From: Bradyrhizobium sp. BR 10289
GTDB taxonomy: Bacteria; Pseudomonadota; Alphaproteobacteria; Rhizobiales; Xanthobacteraceae
Direction: 5' to 3'
NCBI RefSeq assembly: GCF_019455385.1
Contig: NZ_JACOFR010000002.1
Location: forward strand, 422,822-486,821
DNA: 64,000 nt
In this document: positions 52,155 through 60,910 of the stretch, in pieces
How the letters are laid out: each line of letters opens with the position of its first letter
Position numbering within the stretch: position 1 is the first letter of the stretch
Notes under the pieces: generated by a model
Told to the model about the DNA's origin: nothing
Database searches by the model: none
What the model saw: the letters and a program-made list of their open reading frames with translations, nothing else
Translations under genes and position numbers: made by a program

Positions 52155-53333
52155 TTACGCTTCCACGGTGAACGTCAGCCCCGCATTGTCTCGCAGCCGC
52201 TTGATCAGCTTGTGCTGCATCGCTGCGCCCGGCGTCCAGAAGCCGGCAGCGACGTCAGTGGTATCGCGCAGCATGCAGATCGCGCATTCGGAGATCATCT
52301 TCGAGGTCGAGCCGTAGCCGGGATCGCGGTCGCCGGTGACGCCGGCGCGGACCATGCGGCCGTCGGGCGCGATCGCGACATAGAGCAGATTGAAGAGCCC
52401 GTTCTCGCGCTCCTCCTTCGAAGGCCCCTCGCCCGGCTTCGGCGCATTCGGTCCGGTCTTCTCGGCGTTCGCCGCCATCACGCGCTTGGCGTTGGCCTCG
52501 CCCTTCTCGCCGGGACCGGTCAGGACCATCTCGTCGTAGACGAAATCCTGGCCGTAGGGAAAGCCCATCAGCATGTTGGAGCGATGGACGTTGCGGGTGT
52601 TGATCAGCGCCATCATGAACGGCGCGGCCCAGGACTGCAGGTCCTCCTCGAGCAGCGGCTTGTTGCCCCGCGGCTGCTTCGGACCGGTGAAACCAGGCGT
52701 GAGCGCAAATGGATCGTTCAGGATCGCGACGAGGCTGATGTCCTTGGCGACCGCATCGAAGGTCGCCTTGGCGCTCGCCGCGGTCCCGCCCGAGAGCGTG
52801 CCGCGCATGTCGCGCACGCGTCCCTTCACGCGCGCGGCGGGCGCGCCGAATACGCGCCTGGCCTCTTCTTGCACGAAAAACGTGCCGAGCTCGAACGGCA
52901 CGGAATCGAAGCCGCAGGAGAACACGATGCGCGCGCCGCTCTCTTTCGCGCCCGCCTCGTATTTGTCGATCATCTGCCGCATCCAGATCGGCTCACCGCA
53001 GAGATCGAAATAATCGGTGCCGGTGGCAACGCAGGCAGCCAGCAGCTCCTCGCCGTAGAGCTGATATGGGCCGACGGTGGTGATGACAGACATCGTCTGC
53101 TCCGCCATCGCCTTGAGCGAGGCCGCGTCCGATGCGTCCGCGACGATCAGCGGCGTGTTCCCGGGCGCGCCGATCGCATCGCGCACCGCTTTCAGCTTGC
53201 CGAGGCTACGGCCTGCCATCGCCCATTTCAGCGAATTGTCGGTCTTGTAGTGCTTCGTCAGATATTCGGCGACGAGCTGACCGGTGAAACCGGTCGCACC
53301 ATAGACGACGATGTCGAATTTCGCAGAGCTCAT
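52155..53333 (-). CDS. Saccharopine dehydrogenase-like / trans-acting enoyl reductase-like protein
   Basis: A 392-residue NADP-binding protein resembling the mycobacterial trans-acting enoyl reductase family rather than true saccharopine dehydrogenase. The Rossmann motif FDIVVYGATGFTGQLVAEYL opens the protein, followed by TTVGPYQLYGEELLAACVATG, DLCGEPIWMRQMI and SCGFDSVPFELGTFF. It is the intact member of a tandem pair, just upstream of the frameshifted copy and followed on its 5' side by the DUF169 gene (10 bp gap). The substrate in this organism is unknown. Confidence 0.88.
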   Translation of the reverse strand: MSSAKFDIVVYGATGFTGQLVAEYLTKHYKTDNSLKWAMAGRSLGKLKAVRDAIGAPGNTPLIVADASDAASLKAMAEQTMSVITTVGPYQLYGEELLAACVATGTDYFDLCGEPIWMRQMIDKYEAGAKESGARIVFSCGFDSVPFELGTFFVQEEARRVFGAPAARVKGRVRDMRGTLSGGTAASAKATFDAVAKDISLVAILNDPFALTPGFTGPKQPRGNKPLLEEDLQSWAAPFMMALINTRNVHRSNMLMGFPYGQDFVYDEMVLTGPGEKGEANAKRVMAANAEKTGPNAPKPGEGPSKEERENGLFNLLYVAIAPDGRMVRAGVTGDRDPGYGSTSKMISECAICMLRDTTDVAAGFWTPGAAMQHKLIKRLRDNAGLTFTVEA

Positions 53334-53342
53334 GGTCGGCCT

Positions 53343-54125
53343 TTACTTCTTCGCGTAACTCACGCCCATACCGGCACGGACGTCGCTTTGAATTCCATAG
53401 GGCGGGATCGGATAGCGCAGGCCGTTTTTGGCCAGCGCCTTCATACCCTCGATCGCCTTGGCGAGATGATCGGGCTTGAGAGCCATCAGCATCTCCTCAT
53501 CAGGCACGCCGCCATAGCGCCGTTCGGCATAGCATGGCAAGGACAGGCTGGGCTCGCCGGTCTTGAGCGCCCGTCCCCAGGAATCCGCGCACGCGGTTTC
53601 GCCGACCACGCCCCATTCGAATTTCTTATAGCCGGTATATTGCAGCCCGTTGATCAGGATGATCATCTGGCCGGGCGTCGCATAGACGAGGCAGATGTCG
53701 GGCGGATCGAGCCTTCCGCTGGCAAGCGGACTGACGGCAAGCGCCTGATAGTGCCCGAACGGCACCACGTCCAGCGCCTCCTGGCGCTTGCGCGCGTCTT
53801 CAGCCGTGCCGTGCCAGACCCCGACATAGTTTGCACCGGCGAGCCATTTGTCATCCTGTGGCGCGAGACCAATGACAGCGCGGCACTGGTGACCTACGAG
53901 ATCGTCGCCGGTAATGCCGACGGTCCAGCCGAGCCGCGAGGCCATGCTGACGATCTGGTCGGTGGTGTGGATTGCGCTCGGCCGCCGGATCTTCGGGATC
54001 GCCTCCATCTCTGCAGCGTTCGCGAACAGCTTCATGCCTGTGACCGTCGTCTTCAGCCGCAACAGGTTGTTGAGATCGGCGACGAGGCCGGCAAGATCGA
54101 TCCTCTCTGCACTCTGCCGCTGCAT
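53343..54125 (-). CDS. DUF169-family protein
   Basis: A 260-residue cytoplasmic protein of the DUF169 family. Features include an N-terminal helical segment (LADLNNLLRL-like), a central RLGWTVGITGDDLVGHQCRAVIGL, and ADSWGRALKTGEPSLSLPCYAERRYGGVPDEEMLMAL, where the Cys and Glu-rich end is conserved in the family. No enzyme role is established. It lies upstream of, and close to, the reductase-like genes on the same strand, so they may be one operon. Confidence 0.83.
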   Translation of the reverse strand: MQRQSAERIDLAGLVADLNNLLRLKTTVTGMKLFANAAEMEAIPKIRRPSAIHTTDQIVSMASRLGWTVGITGDDLVGHQCRAVIGLAPQDDKWLAGANYVGVWHGTAEDARKRQEALDVVPFGHYQALAVSPLASGRLDPPDICLVYATPGQMIILINGLQYTGYKKFEWGVVGETACADSWGRALKTGEPSLSLPCYAERRYGGVPDEEMLMALKPDHLAKAIEGMKALAKNGLRYPIPPYGIQSDVRAGMGVSYAKK

Positions 54126-54185
54126 GGCGTCCTCCCGGCCGGCGATCGCGCGCCGGTGCTGTGTTCTTGTTTGACAGCCTCCGTT

Positions 54186-54989
54186 CTAGTCCTTGCCCGG
54201 TCCCGGAAGCAACTCACCGGTCCTGCCCATGGCATGATACGTCAAAAGACCGATCCATTCGCGCACCGCGACGTCGGTCTTGCCGAGCCCATCCGCGCCA
54301 ATGCGGGTGAAGGCGAACAGCTCGTCGCGCCCGCCCATCCGCCAGTCCACCGGATAGGCTTCGACATCAAACCCGGCCTTGCGAAAGATCCCCATCGAGC
54401 GCGGCATGTGGAAAGCCGAGGTGACCAGCAGCCACCGCTCGCCCCGCTTCGGGTTCACCAACTGCTTCGTGAAGATCGCATTCTCCCAGGTATTGCGGGA
54501 GTCGCGCTCGAGGATCAGCCGCTCCTTGGGGATACCCAAACTTTCGAAAATCGGCGCGGAGTAATCGGCTTCCCTCGCCTCGGTCGAGACCAGGTTCGCG
54601 GTGCCACCGGTGAAAACGATGCGCGCATTGGGATAACGGCGCGCCAGCTCGGCCGGCGCCAGCATGCGATCGGCCGCATGCGAGACCACCGGCGTGCGAT
54701 GAGCCGCGGACAGATCTGTATCCACGGAACCGCCGAGCACGATGATGCCGTCAGGCGTCCCGCGCGAGGCGTCCCAGGCCGGAAAGCGCGACTCCAGCGG
54801 ATAAAGCAGAAGATTGCCGAGCGGCGAGAACGCGGCGAGCGCAAGCAGGACCAGCGTGGCCACGGCCAGCTTGCGGCCAAGTGAAGCAAAGCGCGTCACC
54901 ATCAGCAGGAGCGACAGGATTCCGAGCTCGACAAGGAGATTGATCGGCAGCAATGCAACGCCGAGAGTCTTGGACAGAACGAAATACAG
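54186..54989 (-). CDS. YdcF/SanA/ElyC-family (DUF218) membrane protein
   Basis: An inner-membrane protein with two N-terminal helices and a DUF218 domain. Domain motifs: DGIIVLGGSVD, RIVFTGGTANLVS, ERDSRNTWENAIFTKQ and LLVTSAFHMPRSMGIFRKAG. A TTG at 54953 would give 255 residues, but the codons before it spell LYFVLSKTLGVA, the usual start of this family. An upstream CTG at 54989 behind GAGG is therefore the likelier start (267 residues). Relatives act in cell-envelope or undecaprenyl-phosphate metabolism. Confidence 0.83.
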   Translation of the reverse strand: MYFVLSKTLGVALLPINLLVELGILSLLLMVTRFASLGRKLAVATLVLLALAAFSPLGNLLLYPLESRFPAWDASRGTPDGIIVLGGSVDTDLSAAHRTPVVSHAADRMLAPAELARRYPNARIVFTGGTANLVSTEAREADYSAPIFESLGIPKERLILERDSRNTWENAIFTKQLVNPKRGERWLLVTSAFHMPRSMGIFRKAGFDVEAYPVDWRMGGRDELFAFTRIGADGLGKTDVAVREWIGLLTYHAMGRTGELLPGPGKD

Positions 54990-55119
54990 GGGAGCCTCGC
55001 TGAATGATCGTGCCTTGCGCGGGCTTGACCGGCCCCGCCATCTTCAATCTTCTTGGAAGAGGATCGATCGCCCGGTCAAGCCCGGGCATAACGGCCAAAA
55101 CCGATTGGACCCGCGGCAC

Positions 55120-56061
55120 ATGACCCATCACCACCTGCATTCCAGCCCCGAAACCTGTCATTGGGGCTTCTTCGAAGCCGCGCTCAAGCCTGTGCTCACC
55201 GTCAAGAGCGGCGACGAGGTGACGGTCGACACCATCAGCGGCGGTCCCGACATGCTGCCCGACCGCGACACATTCCACATTCCGCCGGAGATGTACGACG
55301 TGCATGCCAAAAGCGAGCGCATGCTGCCCGGCCACATTCTCACCGGCCCGATCGCGGTCGAAGGCGCCGCGCCCGGCGACGTGCTCGCGGTCGAGATCCT
55401 CGACGTCCAGCTCCGACAGGACTGGGGCTGGAACATGATCAAGCCGCTGTCCGGTACCCTGCCCGACGATTTCCACGAGACGCGTATCCTGAACATCCCG
55501 CTCGACCGGGAGAGGATGGTCGGGCGCATGCCGTGGGGACTAGACCTGCCATTGAAACCCTTCTTCGGCGTGATGGGCGTGTCGCCGCCCCCTAGCTGGG
55601 GCCGCATCTCCTCGCTGGTCCCGCGCGCGATGGGCGGCAATCTCGACAACAAGGAGCTAGGTGCGGGCGCGACGCTGTATCTGCCGGTGTTCGTGCCCGG
55701 CGCGATGTTCTCCTGCGGCGACGGCCATGGCGTGCAGGGCGACGGCGAGGTCTGCGTCACCGCGATCGAGACGGCGCTGCAGGGCCGCTTCCGCCTGACA
55801 CTGCGCAAGGACCTCAAGCTCGACTATCCCCGCGCCGAGACGGCGACGCACTACATGACCATGGCGATGGACCCCGATCTCGACCAGTGCGCCGTGCGGG
55901 CGCTGCGCGACATGATCGTGCTGCTTGGCGAGCGGCGAAACCTGTCGCGCGAGGACGCCTACACGCTGTGCAGCCTGGCCGCCGATCTGCGCGTGACCCA
56001 GACGGTCAACGGCTCCAAGGGCATCCATTGCATGATCGAAAAGGCGATCGTGCACGGCTGA
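55120..56061 (+). CDS. Acetamidase/formamidase family protein
   Basis: A 313-residue cytoplasmic hydrolase of the FmdA/AmdA family that releases ammonia from short amides. Conserved parts are the His-rich start (THHHLHSSPETCHWGFF), GHILTGPIAVEGAAPGDVLAVEIL, FFGVMGVSPP, GGNLDNKELGAGATLYLPVFVPGAMFSCGDGHGVQGDGEV with the catalytic region, and ending YTLCSLAADLRVTQTVNG. ATG 55120 is taken as the start; upstream in-frame codons overlap the opposite YdcF gene and do not fit the family. Confidence 0.9.
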   Translation: MTHHHLHSSPETCHWGFFEAALKPVLTVKSGDEVTVDTISGGPDMLPDRDTFHIPPEMYDVHAKSERMLPGHILTGPIAVEGAAPGDVLAVEILDVQLRQDWGWNMIKPLSGTLPDDFHETRILNIPLDRERMVGRMPWGLDLPLKPFFGVMGVSPPPSWGRISSLVPRAMGGNLDNKELGAGATLYLPVFVPGAMFSCGDGHGVQGDGEVCVTAIETALQGRFRLTLRKDLKLDYPRAETATHYMTMAMDPDLDQCAVRALRDMIVLLGERRNLSREDAYTLCSLAADLRVTQTVNGSKGIHCMIEKAIVHG

Positions 56062-56209
56062 GCCGGTCCGCACTTCCCCAATTCTAGACGCCAGGCCGCC
56101 GCCCGGGACTCCGCGCGGCGCGCCGCGTCGTGGCCGATTTTTCCAGCGATTCCAATCGGCTGGACCACCGTTACAATCCGGATTTGACTTCCACCCCTGA
56201 ACCTAAATA

Positions 56210-56214
56210 GAGTC
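56210..56214 (+). promoter_or_regulatory. GAnTC (CcrM) site upstream of the RHH-gcrA pair
   Basis: GAGTC lies 47 bp before the 65-residue gene. CcrM-methylated GAnTC sites in promoters are the targets through which GcrA acts in alphaproteobacteria, so autoregulation is possible. A single five-base site is weak evidence. Confidence 0.35.
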
Positions 56215-56260
56215 TTAATCGTTACTTTTATGTACCTGCGTAAGAGGCTAGCGTTTAGGC

Positions 56261-56458
56261 ATGGCCACCGAAAAAGCCGAGACTGACCGCATTCCCGTAA
56301 CCTTGGCGCTCTCGACCATCACCTATCTGGAGAAACTGGTGAGACAGGGCACCCACGGCACCAGCGTTCCCGGCGTCGCACGTACTTTGATCGAGGAAGG
56401 CATCCGTCTCGCCATCAAGGACGGTCTTTTGTCGATTCGCGACAACGGCAGAACCTGA
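56261..56458 (+). CDS. Small ribbon-helix-helix-like protein
   Basis: A 65-residue protein with a beta-strand-like RIPVTLALSTITYLEKLVRQG and a following helix pair (VPGVARTLIEEGIRLAIKDG), the layout of an RHH-type DNA-binding domain. It lies 73 bp before gcrA on the same strand and may share its transcript. DNA binding is an inference from shape; no characterised relative comes to mind. Confidence 0.68.
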   Translation: MATEKAETDRIPVTLALSTITYLEKLVRQGTHGTSVPGVARTLIEEGIRLAIKDGLLSIRDNGRT

Positions 56459-56531
56459 GCGCACCGGGTTGAGTGAAGCGGACGGATCTCGCGAAGCGGA
56501 TGGCCGACATCTGCAACCTGGGACCGCTACA

Positions 56532-57011
56532 ATGCCTATTCTCTCACCAACCTGGACTGACGAACGAATTGAACTTCTAAAGCAACATTTCGAAGCCGGC
56601 CTCTCCTGCCGCGAGATCGCCGCCGACATCGGCGTCAGCCGTAACGCCGTGATCGGCAAATTGTCGCGGCTCAATCTCACGCGCGGACGGACCGTCGACG
56701 ACCGCAAGGTCGTGGACAGGAACTTTGCGCCGGCACGCGCGCCCAGGGCGGTGCCGCGGCTGCAATACGAGATGCTCGCCACGATCTATGGCGAGACCGA
56801 CACGCCGATGGTCGCGGGCCCCATCGACGAGGCCAATCGCTGCTCGCTGCTGGAGCTGTCCGAAAACCGCTGCCGCTGGCCGATCTCGACGCCCGGCGCG
56901 GAGGATTTCTGCTTCTGCGGCAACAATGCGGCCGACGGCCAGCCCTATTGCGCCGGTCACAGCCGCCTCGCCTACCGGCCGAACTCGCGCGCGCGCATGA
57001 TGCGCGGCTGA
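56532..57011 (+). CDS. gcrA: GcrA cell-cycle regulator
   Basis: A 159-residue sigma-70-associated cell-cycle transcription factor. The N-terminal MPILSPTWTDERIELLKQHF and helix-turn-helix SCREIAADIGVSRNAVIGKL bind methylated GAnTC DNA; the C-terminal sigma-binding domain has CRWPISTPG, FCFCGNNA and PYCAGHSRLAY. The ATG at 56532 is chosen as the family start rather than the upstream in-frame TTG. It works with CcrM, which is not in this window. Confidence 0.95.
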   Translation: MPILSPTWTDERIELLKQHFEAGLSCREIAADIGVSRNAVIGKLSRLNLTRGRTVDDRKVVDRNFAPARAPRAVPRLQYEMLATIYGETDTPMVAGPIDEANRCSLLELSENRCRWPISTPGAEDFCFCGNNAADGQPYCAGHSRLAYRPNSRARMMRG

Positions 57012-57029
57012 AGAGAGGTCCCCAAAACG

Positions 57030-57061
57030 AAAAACCTCCGGCGGGGCATCACCGGAGGTTT
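57030..57061 (+). terminator. Stem-loop terminator of gcrA
   Basis: AAACCTCCGG and CCGGAGGTTT form ten-base perfect arms around a short loop, 20 bp after the gcrA stop and followed by TCTGG. Confidence 0.75.
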
Positions 57062-57239
57062 CTGGAGGCTTAGCATGAAGCTAAGAGCCGCAACTTTCGT
57101 AATCGGCTGAGAGCTATATAGCTGATCAACTCAGGTAAGTAAATAAGTTTGAGCGCGATCGAACCGCATAGCTCGTCTTCGTGTCGTGCACGGCCATCCG
57201 ATTTCGGAAAAGCCATCCTCGTGAAAAAGCCCCGCTCGT

Positions 57240-57273
57240 GAAAAAGCCCCGGCGGTGTCCCGCCGGGGCTTCA
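57240..57273 (-). terminator. Rho-independent terminator of the porin gene
   Basis: On the minus strand a GAAGCCCCGGCGGG stem folds with CCGCCGGGGC and runs into TTTTTC. A partial copy of the A-rich side (GTGAAAAAGCCCCG) lies just beyond it, at 57221-57234, apparently a short duplication. Confidence 0.82.
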
Positions 57274-57295
57274 TCGGGTGCGAAGACCTTACAGC

Positions 57296-58852
57296 TTACC
57301 AGTTGCGCTGGGCGCGCAGCAGCAGGCTGTAGGTGTCCTGGTCCTTCAGCTCGTAGGTCGCGGCCGGCTTGGCGACACTGGTCAGCGCACCGGTCGTGAT
57401 CACGCCAGAATACTTCTGGTCGAGGTGGCTGTAGGTGAAGTCGGCCGAGAAGGTCAGGTTCTTCACCGGGGTCCAGCGGGTGATGACACCCACCTGGCCG
57501 ATGTTGAAGTCCGGGTTGCAGGTGCCGGTCAGGGTCGCGAACGCGGCGCTGCCGCAGATCAGGCTCTTCGCATTGCTGTTGTAGTTGACCGCAGCCCACG
57601 CGCCATAGAGCGCCGTGTTCCAGTACGGGCTCCAGTTGTGGGTGTAGGCGCCACGGAAGCCGTAGGTCTTGGTCAGCTCGAGGCCGCCGCCGGGGCCGAA
57701 CACTGCGTCAGACACGCCGGCGAAGCCGATGCTCTGATACGCGCCGCTGGAGCTGCCGAACATCGAATAGCTGGTCGCAGCCAGCTCCTGGAAGTTGTAG
57801 CGGCTCGCGCCCTCGGTGTAGACGCCCGAGACGTTGATCACGTCGCCGGCGCCGGTCGGGATGTTCTTGATCTGCAAGGCGAGCTGAACGGCCCAGCCCC
57901 ACTTGTCTTCGGGGTGGCCGGTGGTCTCGCTCGCACCGTAATAGCCGACATGGTTGTCGTGAGCGGCAACGGACGCCTGGAACAGGCCCCAGGCCTGGTC
58001 GACGCGAAGGGCAGCCACGAGGTCGGGCGACCGGCTGCCGCCGAGATCGTTCGAGCCGTAGGCGCCGCCGAGCACGCCGGTGGTGGACATGCCGGCCGTG
58101 TTCCAGATGTTGGTCTGGAACACCTGCGTCTGGTCCTGCGCCGAGAAGATCGCCGTGATGCCCTGGCCGAAATCGGCCGTGTAGGTGAACTGCGTCACGC
58201 CGTTGGTGGTGCCGCTGCCGCCGACCAGCTGGTCGAAGTTGTTGCCGGGATAGTTGATCCAGGGCGCGTCGAACTGCGACACCGCCTTACCCATGGTGAA
58301 GCCGGCGAACTGAATGAAGGCGTAGTAGACGCCGAGCGCACCGCCCGAGAGGTTGCCGTCGGTGCCGTTGACGTTGCCGCTGCTCGAACCGATCAGGCCG
58401 GTGCCGGCCGCGTTGAGGCCGAGCGTGCCGCTGTACTGGGTCGCGCCGGTGGCGCTGCCCGCGCCGACATAGTTGCCGGTCGTCCAGGTGAAGACCGCAT
58501 CGAAATAGGTGCGGACAACGCCGTACTCGCTCTGGGTGCGCGTGTCGATGTTGAGATCTTCACGGGCGCGCATCGAGTAGTAGTTGGTCAGGCGGTTGTT
58601 GGCCGCGAACACGCCGTTGTACTGGGCGCTGTAGTTGCCGCCGGCGTTCAGCGCGACTTCGGCACGCAGATAGCCGCCCAGCTTGATGCAGGTGTCGGTG
58701 CCCGGGATGTAGTAGAAGCCCGCGCCGTAGAGCGAGCAGACCTTCACGTACTCGACCGCCTTGGCCTTGACCGGAAGATCGGCCGCCTGGGCTCCACCGG
58801 CGGCGATCAGGACCGCCGCAGTGCCGAGCAGAATGCCCTTCACCACTTTCAT
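57296..58852 (-). CDS. Outer-membrane porin (alphaproteobacterial porin family)
   Basis: A 518-residue general porin. It has a signal peptide (MKVVKGILLGTAAVLIAAGG, cleaved after AQA), the conserved start YVKVCSLYGAGFYYIPGTDTCIKLGGYLRAEV, which is the hallmark of rhizobial porins of the Omp2/RopA class, then alternating beta strands rich in Gly, Asn and aromatic residues. It ends RAQRNW, with the aromatic C-terminal residue expected for outer-membrane insertion. A long leader (356 bp to the MarR gene) precedes it. Confidence 0.94.
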   Translation of the reverse strand: MKVVKGILLGTAAVLIAAGGAQAADLPVKAKAVEYVKVCSLYGAGFYYIPGTDTCIKLGGYLRAEVALNAGGNYSAQYNGVFAANNRLTNYYSMRAREDLNIDTRTQSEYGVVRTYFDAVFTWTTGNYVGAGSATGATQYSGTLGLNAAGTGLIGSSSGNVNGTDGNLSGGALGVYYAFIQFAGFTMGKAVSQFDAPWINYPGNNFDQLVGGSGTTNGVTQFTYTADFGQGITAIFSAQDQTQVFQTNIWNTAGMSTTGVLGGAYGSNDLGGSRSPDLVAALRVDQAWGLFQASVAAHDNHVGYYGASETTGHPEDKWGWAVQLALQIKNIPTGAGDVINVSGVYTEGASRYNFQELAATSYSMFGSSSGAYQSIGFAGVSDAVFGPGGGLELTKTYGFRGAYTHNWSPYWNTALYGAWAAVNYNSNAKSLICGSAAFATLTGTCNPDFNIGQVGVITRWTPVKNLTFSADFTYSHLDQKYSGVITTGALTSVAKPAATYELKDQDTYSLLLRAQRNW

Positions 58853-59147
58853 TTAAAACCTCCAAGTTGCTCATTTCACGGAGACCGGACCGTGAGGCCC
58901 CCCAAGATCCCCGTCTTTAAAATCCGCCCGGCCGCTTCGCGCTTTCGGACACACCCGCATTCGACGCGAGGGACGTGAGCGAACCACCTGCAACGGGACG
59001 ATCGAGTACCCCCCACCGTCGCCAGCCAATATGCCTGCGCCGTTCGGCTAATCAAAATAGTTTATTAGATCAGCTTTCTGGTTTCGCCGAGCCTGTGTTC
59101 CGCGGGCAACACTGCGGCACCGGAAAAATACTGATCTGCTCATGTTT
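58853..59147. other. Porin leader and promoter region
   Basis: The 295 bp between the porin start and the MarR operator are non-coding. The part next to the porin gene holds the ribosome site (GGAGG before ATG 58852); the part around 59047-59075 is AT-rich, suggesting a promoter. I could not assign boxes. Confidence 0.5.
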
Positions 59148-59169
59148 GTAATTTTAGTGACAAAATTAC
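59148..59169. promoter_or_regulatory. 22-nt palindromic operator before a MarR gene
   Basis: GTAATTTT and AAAATTAC are perfect 8-base arms around AGTGAC. The site ends 39 bp before the MarR start at 59209 and lies in the region it shares with the divergent porin gene. Confidence 0.72.
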
Positions 59170-59208
59170 CCTGCTCTGCACTTGCGTCAGAGCAGGCTTG
59201 CGTGGACT

Positions 59209-59766
59209 ATGGCCTCCCACGAGCACCGGCCTGAAGAATCAGTTCACGGGAGTGACGCTGTGTCAGCGACGAGGAAAGAAGGGGCGCGCCTCCGCCCCAT
59301 CGGCAATCTGGATATCATCAGGCGCTTCACCTGGGAGATATCGTCGATCAACATGCATCTGGAGGAGCTGCGTCAGTTCTGGGCGAGGACGCTCGGCATC
59401 AGCGGCCCGCAATGGCTGATCCTGATGGCGATCTCCGACCTCGACAAGGACGACGGCGTCCCGGTCAACGTGGTCTCCAAGCTGCTCCATGTCGACCCCT
59501 CCTTCGTCACCACCCAGTCCAAGCTGCTGGAGAAGAAGGGCCTGTTGCGCCGGCGGCCCTCGCCGACCGACGCCCGCGTGGTGCGGCTGTCGCTGGTCGA
59601 AAAGACGCAGAAGCACATCGCCAGCCTCAACGAGCAGTACAAGACGATCCGCGAATTCGTCTTTCAGGAGTTCGACGAGAACGAGCTCACCGAATTCACC
59701 ACCAAGCTCGCGACGCTGAAGACGCGTCTCGAAAAGGCCTGCGTCAGGCTCTCGATCGACTACTGA
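59209..59766 (+). CDS. MarR-family transcriptional regulator
   Basis: A 185-residue winged-helix regulator with an N-terminal extension of about 30 residues. The helix-turn-helix is NVVSKLLHVDPSFVTTQSKLLEKKG and the wing is LRRRPSPTDARVVRLSL. ATG 59209 is taken; TTG 59182 is possible but lacks support. The perfect palindrome 39 bp upstream suggests autorepression. The divergent porin gene is a candidate second target. The ligand is unknown. Confidence 0.9.
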   Translation: MASHEHRPEESVHGSDAVSATRKEGARLRPIGNLDIIRRFTWEISSINMHLEELRQFWARTLGISGPQWLILMAISDLDKDDGVPVNVVSKLLHVDPSFVTTQSKLLEKKGLLRRRPSPTDARVVRLSLVEKTQKHIASLNEQYKTIREFVFQEFDENELTEFTTKLATLKTRLEKACVRLSIDY

Positions 59767-59794
59767 GCGCCGAGCCCAGCCCCGAAGCGCGCGC

Positions 59795-60910
59795 TCAGAT
59801 CCGCCGGCCGGCGGCGCCAAGCTGCGATTCAAGCCAGTCGAAGATGTATTCGTTGGCAAGGCTCGGATTGTCCGCGTGGGCCTGCGCCGCGCCGGTCTCC
59901 GCCGCGGTGAACACCTTCAGCGCGATATCGGAGCTGCCGAGCCGCGAGGTCTGCACGATCTGGCGGGCCCGGTCGGCCTTGAGCCAGCCGTCCTCGCCGA
60001 GCGTGATCAGCACCGGGCAGTCGGCGGTGGAGGCCATCAGCGGCGCATGCGGCACCGGGACGATGCTGAGATCGCTCATCGCAAAGCGGCTGGCAAAGAA
60101 CGACCGCTCGTGCAGGTCCCACAGCCCGCCGTCGCAGACGGCCGCGGCCAGCCGCGGCTCCTGCGTCACCGCGCGCGCGACGAAGGACGAGCCCCAGCCG
60201 TCGGCCACGATCGCGACGCGGTCGAAATCGACGTCGGCACGCGTCTCCAGATAATCCATGGCGCTGGCGATCGCGCTTTCGAGATCGCGGCGCTGCAGCA
60301 GCGTATCGGTGTAGTCGTCGCGCTGGTCGCCGAGCAGGTCGAGCGCCAGCATCGACAATCCGCGTTCGCGCGCATGCGGCGCGAGCTTGAACAAAAACTC
60401 TTCCTTGCGGTGGCCGGGCTCGCCGATGCAGATCACGGTAGGAGCGCGGCCGCCCGCCGATGTCGCCGGCAGGAAGTAGCCCTGCAACGCATGGTCCTCG
60501 ACCCAGGGGATCGTCACGACCTCACCGCCCGGCGCGCGCGCCGAGAGGTAGCGGCGGGCACATTCCTGCATCGCCAGCACCGCGACCCAGCGGCGCTCGT
60601 CGGACGGATCGAGCGGCATGGCCGCTGCACCGTAGTAATTCAAGGCCCGCAGCCAGTTGCGCTGCGCGCTCGCCATGTGGCCCTCGGCGAATGCCGCCTC
60701 GGCACGCTGGCGGTTGGCGCGCGCGAGCTTCTTCCACTCGCGATGCCAGGACTGCTCACCGCCCTGTTTGAGCTGCCGCGCGATCATCAGGCATTCGGCG
60801 ATGGTCGCCCCACCCTCCTGGGCCGCGGTCAGGAGCCGCGCGAACTCAGCGGAGATGTCCTCTCGCTCCGGGCAAAGGATCCAGTCGTCGGAGAGACATG
60901 CGGGTATCAT
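59795..60910 (-). CDS. Alpha/beta-hydrolase-fold protein lacking the nucleophile
   Basis: A 371-residue protein with a helical N-terminal region (~1-110) and an alpha/beta-hydrolase domain. It resembles the 2,6-dihydroxypseudooxynicotine-hydrolase/FrsA type. The nucleophile elbow, normally GxSxG, reads VAIVADGWGSSF, with Gly where the Ser belongs. The acid region (LITLGEDGWLKADR) and a histidine (AQAHADNPSLANEYIFDWL) are still present. Esterase activity is doubtful unless the adjacent Ser takes over. It converges with the MarR gene and is expressed alone. Confidence 0.8.
   Translation of the reverse strand: MIPACLSDDWILCPEREDISAEFARLLTAAQEGGATIAECLMIARQLKQGGEQSWHREWKKLARANRQRAEAAFAEGHMASAQRNWLRALNYYGAAAMPLDPSDERRWVAVLAMQECARRYLSARAPGGEVVTIPWVEDHALQGYFLPATSAGGRAPTVICIGEPGHRKEEFLFKLAPHARERGLSMLALDLLGDQRDDYTDTLLQRRDLESAIASAMDYLETRADVDFDRVAIVADGWGSSFVARAVTQEPRLAAAVCDGGLWDLHERSFFASRFAMSDLSIVPVPHAPLMASTADCPVLITLGEDGWLKADRARQIVQTSRLGSSDIALKVFTAAETGAAQAHADNPSLANEYIFDWLESQLGAAGRRI

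Noticed and set aside
52212-54884. Open frame of 890 codons on the plus strand
   Set aside because: It is antisense to the reductase-like, DUF169 and YdcF genes, whose proteins are clearly recognisable. Composition is typical of an antisense shadow.
57278-58978. Open frame of 566 codons antisense to the porin gene
   Set aside because: The porin has a signal peptide, family start and aromatic C terminus. The antisense frame has none of these and lacks a ribosome site.
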